Shown: positions 1-8,838 of the stretch, one piece after another | Position numbering within the stretch: position 1 is the stretch's first letter | Layout of the letters: the number at the start of each line of letters is the position of its first letter | Assembly: GCA_917880885.1 (NCBI GenBank) | Contig: OU862906.1 | Location: 57,702,665-57,766,664, forward strand | DNA length: 64,000 nucleotides | Direction: 5' to 3' | Source: Limnephilus marmoratus | Taxonomy: Eukaryota > Arthropoda > Insecta > Trichoptera > Limnephilidae | Program-made: the position numbers and the translations under genes | The notes under the pieces: generated by a model | Seen by the model: the letters and a program-made list of their open reading frames with translations, nothing else | Told to the model about the DNA's origin: nothing | Database searches by the model: none

Positions 1-540
1 TATTTGTCAGATTATTTAGGAAACCGTGGTGAATCAAATGGTGTAAACAAAAAAAAATTTGGTCGAAAACCTCACATGGGATATTTTGTGAATGCAACGA
101 CGATATTTTCTCAAGAGTTTTGAGAATAAATATATATATATATTTTTTTTTATACGTTATTAATTTATCAAAAAAAACATTCTTGCATCTATTTATTATA
201 TACTTGATGTGGAAAATAACATAGTTACTATATTAAGCCAAATAATGTATATGCGGATATACAATTGGATATATGCATAATAATAATTATACCATAATAA
301 AAAGTCATACAGCTTCATATGTGCTAGAGCTACAAAACTACACTACTTGGATGTTTTTGACCACAAATGTTTAAAAAACTGGCGTAAAAGTACTAATGAC
401 GTGTAAGCCCATAGAAGGGTTCTCGAGAAACACAGAAATGCATTGATTGAAATTGCACAAACGAATTGGTTATGGCGACCCAGCTTGAAATGCTGCAAAT
501 GGGTCCAATCTTTGTGGCGTCATTTTTAGTTAAATGAGAA
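1..540. other. AT-rich DNA, no gene recognised
   Basis: No open reading frame resembles a protein family and no repeat structure is obvious, apart from short TA runs near 131-155. Confidence 0.5.
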
Positions 541-650
541 CAAATAACTTTGTAAAAACAGCTTTATGTAATCAATATTATCAACATATTTCGAAAACAG
601 AGTATTCTCTTCGTCAGGATAAGATTAATATTAAAAGACAAACAAGTATA
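541..650 (-). repeat. Penelope-type terminal fragment (degenerate)
   Basis: The stretch opens like the inverted repeat at 55041 (shared CAAATAACTTTGT, then ATCAACATRTTTCG). Read on the minus strand it contains CTGACGA followed about 18 nt later by GAAA, the order of the conserved boxes of a hammerhead ribozyme, but the middle stem is poor. I read it as a decayed member of the family at 8456 and 55041. Assignment to Penelope-like elements is inference; no reverse transcriptase lies next to it. Confidence 0.45.
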
Positions 651-759
651 GGCATATGAGAATTATAGACAAAATATTAAAGGGAGAGGTGATTAATTAC
701 TTAAAAATATCACAAAATGCAATTATACATATAAAATGAAATATAAAAATTATTTTTAA

Positions 760-1090
760 GTTAAATACCCTTATAGTATAGCAAAGTCATTGGAGAAGCT
801 GTGTAGAGGATATTTTTAATGAAAGGAAGGAGAGGAATTTCTGGGTAGGTAAAAGTATGAAATGATGGTGGAGAGAGTCCGGCTGTAGAGATCAAAAGAT
901 CTCCCACTTCCAGTTTCTCCCAATCCGGCCCGCCACGCAGTAAGTGGACAAAATCATCCGCCACCAAAACCCATGCAGACCTTACCCGTGAACCCGGGAA
1001 CCCATGCTCAGTCACCAAACATAGCGGACCACTTGGGGTGACCAAGTGGCGGGGGTGTTGGTATCCAATAAATGGTTCCCGGGGCGATGG
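760..1090 (-). repeat. Dispersed repeat A, copy 1
   Basis: This copy shares with the copies at 2267, 48421, 54117, 57998 and 59655 the head ATAAATGGTTCCCGGGGC, the block around GAACCCGGG, the CGCCACGCAG block and the tail around CTATACAGCATC. It is oriented minus relative to the copies in the me31B introns. A 94-codon frame on the minus strand arises from the repeat and is not treated as a gene. The family looks SINE- or MITE-like, but no promoter box or terminal inverted repeat could be defined. Confidence 0.65.
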
Positions 1091-1410
1091 TACCTATAAC
1101 GCCTCCCAAATTAAAAATTTATTATAGTACTTGACATAAACAATTTTAATTTTGCACAATTTTAGTATGAAAGCTCGGTCAGTATTGGTATACCGCGATG
1201 AGTCACTGAACAGAAAAAAAAACGAATAAAAAATATCGATTACTCGGGCAAGGACAACACTAGTCTACCGATAAAATTCGTTACATCACTACTTCGCTTT
1301 ATATGTATTTGTCAACACCCTCGTTCCCCGGCCCCCCCAGGAGAACTGAGCGAAAGGGACACCTGCACGTCGGGCCGAAAATACCTAAATAAAATCTTCG
1401 AAATCGATGT

Positions 1411-1749
1411 TTTGTATTCCCCATTTTTCTTCTCCAAAACTGGACCGATTTTAAATTTTTTTTTCACTAACTGTATTAAAAGAAAATATTCTATGTCGGT
1501 ACGTTTTGCTTTTTTTCAAAATACATTGTTTAGTTTGTATACTGAACGTTTTTTGACGGCGTTTAAATTAGGCAATTTTATTCATTTTTGGAAGGTCCTA
1601 ACTTCTATAAGAAGTAAATTATCAAAAAAAGCAAAACGTACCGACACGCTAGTGGTCGATATCTATATTATGTAAAAAAAATTTTTGCTCTAGGGTCAAA
1701 ATCCAGAGAGATAAACGGGGAATACGTTTGTATGGAAAAACGCAGCTAG
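1411..1749 (+). mobile_element. Helitron-like 3' portion with internal inverted repeat
   Basis: The right end reads CGCAGCTAG followed by T, the CTAG-T ending expected of a Helitron, and the body has the ACTGGACCGATTTTAAAT motif also found in the next element (GGCTGGACCGATTTTGGTGA near 1815). The outer ends carry GTATTCCCC and GGGGAATAC. Inside, perfect 22-nt inverted arms lie at 1495-1516 and 1624-1645. An 87-codon frame here is a by-product. The 5' end is unclear, so only the 3' boundary is firm. Confidence 0.5.
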
Positions 1750-1753
1750 TATT

Positions 1754-2934
1754 TCCTCTTAATAATATATAAAAAAAAGTCGGGTTAGTTACACTATTAT
1801 TTATAACTCAAGATCGGCTGGACCGATTTTGGTGATCTTTTGGACATCTTTGTGATCCTCATCTTTTTATCTTTGTTGGATTTGTCTCCGCCCCGGATAA
1901 CAGAATAACTATTAAAACATCGCAAAAATTCACGAAAAAGAAAGTTATGAAGAAAATTAATTTGTTCATATATTCTGCATGGAACGAATTCCCATATTTT
2001 ATTAGTTTATTTTGCGTTTGGTATAATTCTTAACTATGCGTGAATTCCAAAAATTCAAAAACGTCAAATGTCAATGCGGTTATTGTTTTGCTTTTGTTCT
2101 TTAATCGTATAATACTGCCCCTCTTTCTTACACACTAAATGTCAATATTCGAAAATGAGACAAACGGTGAACGTATGTTTCTGCACCCCACCAAAGGAAA
2201 AATACAATAATAATAAATCTCTGAAATGAAACGCATTTTTCTTTTTACGTAAGCTCCACTCAGGACCTATGTCATCTTAGGGGATGCTGTATGGAGGGTC
2301 TTTTTAAGAAAGGGTAGAATAGGAAGTTCTGCGAAGGAGAAAGGCAAGAGGGTGGGTAGGAATCTGGTGGTCAGTGTATCCGGGAGTAAATCCATCCCTC
2401 CAACTGCGGTGCAAGGCCATTGCCTTGACCGGAATTGACCTTTTATCTTGACCTTTCCAGCCGGACTCTTTCGACCCATTGGTCGAGAGAATCCGGCTGG
2501 AAAGGTCAAAAGGCCTCCCTCAACCAGTCTCTCTCGATCAGGCCCGTCACGCAGCAGGTGGGCAGACGCATCCACCGCCAAGACCCGCACAAAAGTCACC
2601 CTATGAACCCGGGCACCCCTGCTAAATCACCAAACGTAGCGAACCACTTAGACTTAGAGAGACCTATGGCAGAGGTGTTGGTTATCCAATAAATGGTTCC
2701 CGGGGCGGCGGCATCCGTACCCGCTTTCTTTCAAAAATTCCCGTAAGTAAGTGGAAAAGTAAGAAAATCACAAAAAATATAAATCCGTACACAACGCCAT
2801 CTCTGATACTGACAAAAACAAAACACGGACAGTTGGGCATCGATAATTGCTTCATTGTGTAATTTTTAACAAAATTTAATTTAATTCAACAGTTATTGAT
2901 TCTGAGGCGGTACGAAGTTCGTCGGGTCAGCTAG
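1754..2934 (+). mobile_element. Non-autonomous Helitron-like element
   Basis: The right end has the small hairpin ACGAA-G-TTCGT followed by GGGTCAGCTAG and T, as expected for a Helitron 3' terminus inserted before T. The left end begins near TCCTCTTAATAATATATAA, directly behind the CTAG of the previous element. No Rep-helicase coding sequence is present, so the copy would depend on an autonomous partner. Repeat A copy 2 lies inside it. The left end is approximate. Confidence 0.55.
2267..2715 (-). repeat. Dispersed repeat A, copy 2 (longest)
   Basis: This is the fullest copy in the window, with head, central and tail blocks all present and oriented minus. It contains a local inverted repeat near 2440-2500 in which GACCTTTCCAGCCGGA is mirrored by TCCGGCTGGAAAGGTC. 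It sits inside the Helitron-like element, so it inserted later or was carried along. The overlapping frames on both strands (85 and 110 codons) are by-products. Confidence 0.65.
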
Positions 2935-2946
2935 TATATATATGTT

Positions 2947-2962
2947 ATTATTTAATATAATA
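2947..2962. repeat. Target-site duplication, left copy
   Basis: The 16-nt sequence ATTATTTAATATAATA is repeated exactly at 4576-4591 and brackets the RTE LINE, as expected for target-primed reverse transcription. Confidence 0.85.
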
Positions 2963-4575
2963 ATAAATATAAGCATTTTTATTCTGGACTTCTGTTAGGT
3001 ATGTATTAGACATGATCTTATTTGTTATAGTATATCCCGAAGCTCAGTTTGCCTCTTGGCATAGGCCTCCTCTAACATTTTCCATTGGGACCTGTCACGC
3101 GCTACTCTTCTCCATTGATGTCCAGCAGTGAGTTTTAGGTCATCTTCCCATCTTATGTGTTGACGTCCTCTACTTCTCTTGCCATCTCTGGGATACCAGT
3201 CAGTGACATTTTTGCACCATTTCTCTTGTGGATCGCGTATCATGTGTCCTGTCCATCTCCACTTTTGTTGGTCTATTCGGGTAACTACATCGGCAACTTT
3301 AGTTTTCTCCCTTATTGTGCTACATCTCACTCTGTCCTGTTTCCTTGTTCCTGTCAAACTTCTCTCCATGGCTCTCTGGCAGCGTTCCAACTTTTCTCTG
3401 TGGCGTTTGGTGAGTGCCCAAGTTTCACATCCATAGGTGATAACTGGAAGTATACACGTGTTGAAGACTTTCCTTTTTATTTGCATACTTAGCTCCTTGG
3501 AATTCAAGACTTCTTTCAAAGACCAGTATTTCTTCCATCCATTTGCTACTCTTCTCTCGATTTTTTTAGTGGTTTGATCTTTGTGAGATATTATCTGTCC
3601 TAAATAGATGTAATCTGACACATATTCGAGTGGTTGGTTGTCAATTTTTATAGTTACTGGTTCAGAGTTTGTAAGCAATTTTGTTTTGTCTTTGTTCATG
3701 CATAGGCCGACTTTCACACTTTCCTCGTTTAGTGATTCTATCATTCTAATTAGGTGCATTGGGTTTTCCTCGAATAGGACTATATCGTTTGCAAATCTTA
3801 GGTGGTTCAGTTTTACACCTTGTACGTTGATACCATATTTTTCCCAATCTAGTTTGCGGAAGATACTTTCCAGAGCAGCCGAGAACAATTTTGGTGATAG
3901 AGGGTCTCCCTGTCTTACTCCTCTCTCGATCTTGAACTTTTTTCCCAAGGTTTCTAGTTGGATCCTCGCTTCGCAATTCAAGTATATGTTTTTTATAATA
4001 TTGATGTAGTTTAAAGGTATCCCCTGCTGTTCAAGGCTATCCCATATAGCTATGTGTCTTATGCTGTCGAAAACTTTGGAGTAATCGATGAATGCCATGT
4101 ATAGTTTCTTATTATACTCATTATATTTTTCTACTATTTGTTTCACCGTGTGTATGTGGTCCAGGGTAGAGTATTTTTATCTAAAGCCGGCTTGCTCCCG
4201 TGGTTGATTTTCGTCTAACTTTTTACTTATTCTTTCCAGGATAACTTTGGAAAATACTTTGTATATATTTGACATCAAACTTATAGGTCTGTAGTTCCCT
4301 ATATCTTCCTTTTGTCCTTTCTTGAATATAAGAATAATGTTTGATGTTTTCCACTGTGTAGGTATTAGACCAGTTGTAAGTATATCATTGAATATTGAAG
4401 TTAGTATTGGTAGTAGTTCTTCCATGGTGCCTTTAAGAAGTTCGTTTGTCACTTTGTCTGGACCTGGGGCTTTTTCCATCTTCTGACTGTATATGGCTTT
4501 TTCTACTTCTCTGGAAAGTATTTTTGGTTCAGTTACAACGTTTTCCTGCTCTTTATTGACGTCTTTAAGACGTCA
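2963..4575 (-). pseudogene. RTE-type (BovB-like) LINE, 5'-truncated, dead reverse transcriptase
   Basis: Read on the minus strand this is the C-terminal two thirds of a LINE reverse transcriptase. The finger region with GNYRPISL lies near 4320-4290. The palm has AFIDYSKVFDSI (near 4110-4070) and RGVRQGDPLSPKLF, followed by the thumb and the conserved C-terminal region around TYGCETWALTK. The catalytic FADD motif reads FAND because the first Asp codon GAC has become AAC. An in-frame TAA separates the part ending AGFR (4177) from the rest. The endonuclease domain is missing, which with the exact 16-bp flanking duplication shows a 5'-truncated insertion. Function is lost. RTE placement rests on recognised protein motifs, not on a phylogeny. 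Confidence 0.88.
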
Positions 4576-4591
4576 ATTATTTAATATAATA
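4576..4591. repeat. Target-site duplication, right copy
   Basis: This is an exact copy of 2947-2962. It directly abuts, and overlaps by two bases, a perfect 23-nt palindrome (4555-4577) at the truncated 5' end of the LINE. Confidence 0.85.
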
Positions 4592-5481
4592 TATCTTAAT
4601 TATTGTAATGTTCTTTAATTAGTGGCTCACTAGCCCACAATGATAGGATTACAACTAAGTTCTTTTCTTCAGTTTATTGGTAATATTATACAGATTCAAG
4701 CAGTATTGTATTTATGTCAATTGTAGCGACTGGTTACTAAGGCTTCAAGAATAGATCTGAGAGCGACGGGCCGTCAGCCGTTCTCATGTACCGAGAGCCG
4801 CTCGACAATCTTCGGAAACCCGAACGTTTCTGAGCGGCGATGATATCCGAACACATCTACAATTACATACAGTACATTAGTCAAAATGGTTGACTGTAAG
4901 AAATAAGTTATTTGAGATATAAGAAAAATTATTCCTGTTTTGTTGATTTTATTGAAGAAGTTGCAGGTTTCGTTTTTTTTCATATAACAAATAAATATAT
5001 ATTCACAAATTGTTGTATTTCTAATGTCATTTGTTTGTAAAAATATAATACCGATTAGTTTATTCAAATCAATTCACAAAATAAATATTACAGCTGGTTA
5101 AAATTCATGCGCCAATTTCACGTATAATTATTTTTACCGTACATCAAAATATGATTATCTTTCTAGGGTTAAATTCGACAAATTAATTTAATAAGAAATT
5201 ACCAACGGTTTAAAAAAAAATGTTCTCTTTTCAACGATTAGGTACCGGAAAACATAATAATTAAAGTACACCAATAGTTTGGCAATTAAGTGAAGAAATT
5301 AAATAAATTGGAACTAAACGTGTTCATTACTATGGAAGCACTGAATTACTCGCTTTGCTATGACATTTACCTATGGCTGTCATGTTATCGCATGTTACGG
5401 TTGATTTATTGTCTTAAATCTGAGTAGAAGATCGCTGATTTGATAATATTTTTATTCAGTTTTTGCCTGAATTTAATTAAA
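4592..5481. other. AT-rich spacer, no gene recognised
   Basis: I see no protein family or structured repeat. It may include the 5' terminal part of the DDE transposon whose coding exon starts at 5482, but no terminal inverted repeat could be matched. Confidence 0.4.
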
Positions 5482-7907
5482 ATGAATAAACCATTACATA
5501 GTGATGCAAGAGGGATTATATTCTGCGTTTTTCAACGCTGCCTAGCCAAGTATCACGCGAAGAAGCTTCTATCTAATTTAGAAGATGTTTACAAACGAAC
5601 TGCAGAAATGACTGGTACGTAGTATAGTTTGTTGAATAAATTTCATTAGTATTACAAGATTTATGCCAATTTTCGAGCGATAATAACCATTACAATCTGA
5701 TTTGAGGTTATGTTCAAAAATCCGAATTTGACACTTCCATTTGACAGTTAATGTGCGGCAACAGGAAAAAGGGAATAACTCAATAAAAAATAATAATAAT
5801 ATGCAACTTCCTTAAACTCATAGAAATGTTACTTTTTTCTCGTTTTCTCTTTCTTTCTTTCTAAGTGAATAATATCTAGGGTGTTTTTTAAAACTACCTT
5901 CTATAATAATCATTTTAATGATGTTTTTCACACACAGGTAAATCTGAATCAACGGTAAGACGAATCGTCAAGGAAGGGGAAAAGGCAGATGGAAAATTTG
6001 AAACACCGGGAAAACGGAAATGGGCATAATAATAATATGTGATAGCATAAGTGCTGATGATTGGAAAAATTGTTTCAAACACGTGATGAAAATTGAGGCA
6101 GAATATTATGCGCGAGGCAGTACTAGGGGGAGTACGTATATTATCGGACAACGTATGGTATCGTACAAGTGTTATTTCTCTTACTGGCGTATAGATAGAG
6201 CGATGCAAGTTAGTTTATAATATTGCCGCACTAATTTTGGATGACCGGTGTTTGCATGACTCTCGCCAAAGCCGGTTGTATCGTTTTGTGGCCAAAAAGC
6301 GAACTTTGACCACAGCATATTGTGTCCGCAGCTTTATTCGAAGACAAATAAAAGGTACTTTATTAATTTAATTACATTTTTTACATATAAGACGGTACAC
6401 TACATTTCAGTGGCAATCGAATGACGATCTTATGTTTCAAAATTTGTGTCCCATACCAGGTAGGCGGTTATTTTGTTAACTCCACGTCGGCGTCGTTTGG
6501 TTAATATCGGACATGGCTGTTACGGATGATATCGGACACACGAATAAATGCTTATTTTTTTATTTATTTATTTAAATTAATAGGTATGCCTACACCAAAT
6601 GAAGTGTATCGTATTTTTATACACCTTATCATGAAAATATATTGTGTTACCAAAGCAATATACAAAGGGTTTGCTATTGTTGATTTAAAAACATTATTTT
6701 CAAAAAGTCAATATGTTTTTCATCCATTTTTCCAGAAAATGTCGAGGTTCAAAAAAAAGTGGGAGCAGGGGCTCGGGTGAATGGAAGGATTGCAACATGA
6801 AATCAGCAGTGGAATACGTTTGTGACAATTTGAGAAGCTGTCTTATATTGTGATGTCCCTAAAAGTACACTTAGTGACAGGTTGTTTAAATTGAAGAAAG
6901 TATTTAGAAAGTACCGGGTCTACCAATCAAAATAAAACAAGAAAAACTACCAGGATTCAGTATATGCCAAAAAGATTTTCAAATGAGTAAATCAAAAGAG
7001 AATTCGCCCAAATACAAAAAAAAAATAATGTTAACACCATCAATTATAAGAAAGCGGATAAACTAAAACTACATAAGGATTATGACAAAGATAAAGTTTG
7101 AATTTTATCTGTAGAGAAAGCTTCGAAGAAGACTGGATTCAATGTCAAGGTTGTCACGGATGGGCTCATGAAAATTGAACGGGTCTTGAATCTTGCCAGC
7201 ATTTTTACAAATGTGAATTGTGCCAGAAATAATTTTTATTTTCAGTGTAACGTGTTATGTAAAGTTTGAACACGGTTTTACCACTTTTTTAAAATCCTTT
7301 TTTTTATAAAAAAAATCATGAATATTTTTTGTCCACTTTTGTGTCCGATACCACCTTTGATGTCCGATATTAGACAATTATTTCAAATACTTTGTTGCCC
7401 TTTTTCTTGTATTTCTCTTGCTTGAATTTTTGTTAAATAAAGGTAGTGTCTTTATATGTGTGAAATCTTTTGTATTTAATCATTAGTAACCGTTTTATTA
7501 TAAAACAAAAGAAATTACGGTGTTAAACCAAAGAGCTAATTTGTCCGATACCACCCGTCGAATTCCGATAATAAACGAAAATTTCGTAATTTTAAAATCT
7601 AAATTTTGGGAAACAGTGATGGTTATTGATTTTTAAAATTAGCATAGCATGTAGATCTGTTCTTTCCACTTTGATTAATTCATAAATCGTTTATATTGAA
7701 GCGATAATAACAAAATACAATTGATCAACACTATGCGTCCGATAATATCCGTACTCCCCCTATATATGATGATATCGATGAACTGCGTTTAGATGAAGAT
7801 GAAGATACGGAAGAAGAAGAATCACACGAGGACGAAGACAATAATTACATGTCATTAAATAACAGTTTTTTGTGCAAAATTTTTGATAATACAAATACGT
7901 TATGAAA
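5482..7907 (+). pseudogene. DDE transposon remnant: DNA-binding N-terminus joined to C-terminus, split by a pogo-like insert
   Basis: Exon 1 (5482-5614) starts at ATG and ends at GTACGT; exon 2 resumes at 5938 after CACACAG in matching phase. Together they encode a helix-turn-helix-like N-terminus with MTGKSESTVRRIVKEGE, then GKFETPGKRK, and stop at 6027-6029. From 6026, in another frame, comes SADDWKNCFKHVMKIEAEYY, which looks like the C-terminal tail of such transposases. After the insert at 6126-7760 the same frame continues at 7761 with an acidic tail (DEDEDTEEEE). The catalytic DDE core between the two parts is missing, so this is an internally deleted copy. The family (probably Tc1/mariner-related) is uncertain. 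Confidence 0.65.
6126..7760 (+). mobile_element. pogo-like DNA transposon, deleted, with TA duplication
   Basis: The terminal inverted repeats are 24 bp with one mismatch (outer part GGGGGAGTACG, inner part ATTATCGGAC), flanked by TA on both sides (6124-6125, 7761-7762). Near 6781-6880 a psq-type helix-turn-helix can be read (NMKSAVEYVCDNLRS), broken by stops. At 7107-7235 a C-terminal zinc-finger remnant reads WIQCQGCHGWAHEN, a stop, then TGLESC and YKCELCQK, as in some pogo-like transposases. The DDE core between them is gone. Short GTCCGAT boxes recur near both ends (6500-6540 and 7340-7550) and could be subterminal binding sites. Confidence 0.7.
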
Positions 7908-8455
7908 TATGCATTTTGGCAGAAGTGTTTTTTAAAACATGTGGTTACGCCCATACATATACCTACACATACACATACCTACATAGCACGCATACATATT
8001 GTAACTGCTTGAGATTGGTATTAATATTGTTGCAAGTTCCTTTTTCCTACCTATTCCGATTGCCTACCCGTCAATCTTACCCACAGTCAGTCTGTAATAA
8101 ACTCCCGCCGCAACATATAGCATTGTGCTTCCGTATCGGTTAATCGCCATTAAATTAACTCCGCCGTGTATTATAAAATAAACGAAATTCACGACTATTG
8201 CTGTTTTGTGCCAGTTGGATGGGAGAGGAAGCAGACAAGTGCATTGCCACCCTACAAGTTCTTTTACCCTTTTCAGTGAGTCCTTTCCTTTCTATGCCAC
8301 ATGTATTTTATCATTTCAGGTAGTGATAGTAACACAAAATCAAGGTCCTTCGCCAGTCATTTTTTACACAAACATATTAATCCACTCTACACAATCATAA
8401 TATCATTCAACATACATTCATTGGATATGATTTTAGATTTTCACGGCCAAAAATT
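7908..8455. other. Spacer, no gene recognised
   Basis: A short tandem stretch of ACATACACATACCTAC type lies near 7950-7990. Otherwise nothing is recognised. Confidence 0.4.
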
Positions 8456-8664
8456 TTATGGTTATTTCCTTTTGGGGTATTATGCCGTGTTGCGCTACCT
8501 CCTCCTTTAGCCAACGTTTCGGACAGCGTTACAGTGTCCATCATCAGGGCAGATGTGTCAGACACATCTGCCCTGATGATGGACACTGTAACGCTGTCCG
8601 AAACGTTGGCTAAAGGAGGAGGTAGCGCAACACGGCATAATACCCCAAAAGGAAATAACCATAA
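8456..8664. repeat. Perfect 104-bp-arm palindrome (Penelope-type terminal sequence)
   Basis: The arms 8456-8559 and 8561-8664 are exact reverse complements around the single base A8560. Each arm holds CTGATGA, a GGACA/TGTCC stem and GAAACGTT, the box order of a hammerhead ribozyme. The same architecture recurs at 55041-55206 with a different sequence. Such inverted ends are known from Penelope-like retroelements. No flanking reverse transcriptase is seen here, so the assignment is inference. A sequencing or assembly fold-back is an alternative explanation for the perfect symmetry. Confidence 0.75.
8573..8607 (+). ncRNA. Hammerhead-ribozyme-like core (a mirror copy lies on the minus strand)
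   Basis: Box CUGAUGA (8573-8579) is followed by one extra U, stem II GGACA/UGUCC (8581-8585 with 8595-8599) with a 9-nt loop, box GAAA (8600-8603) and a minimal stem III AC/GU ending in GUU. Stem I can form from UGCC before box 1 and GGC after the putative cleavage point, only about three pairs. The extra U before stem II departs from the canonical fold, so activity is unproven. Confidence 0.4.
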
Positions 8665-8838
8665 TACATTCATTGTCTTATGTTGGTGTTGCCATTTAAA
8701 ACTATAAAACGATCGCAGCGCCATCATTTATTTTCTACACTTAATTGCCAAACTGTGCCTACCCCTAGTAAGGACATTTTTTTAAAATTGAGGCCCTCCA
8801 TCTCCATCCATCTGTATCGTTATCGTAATGGTACTGCC

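Noticed and set aside
761..2692. Proteins from the 85-110-codon frames in repeat A
   Set aside because: Similar peptides arise because the DNA repeats; frames are not kept in the other four copies.
7777..7907. Small acidic host protein
   Set aside because: It is in frame with the transposase C-terminus at 6026-6125 once the pogo-like insert is removed.
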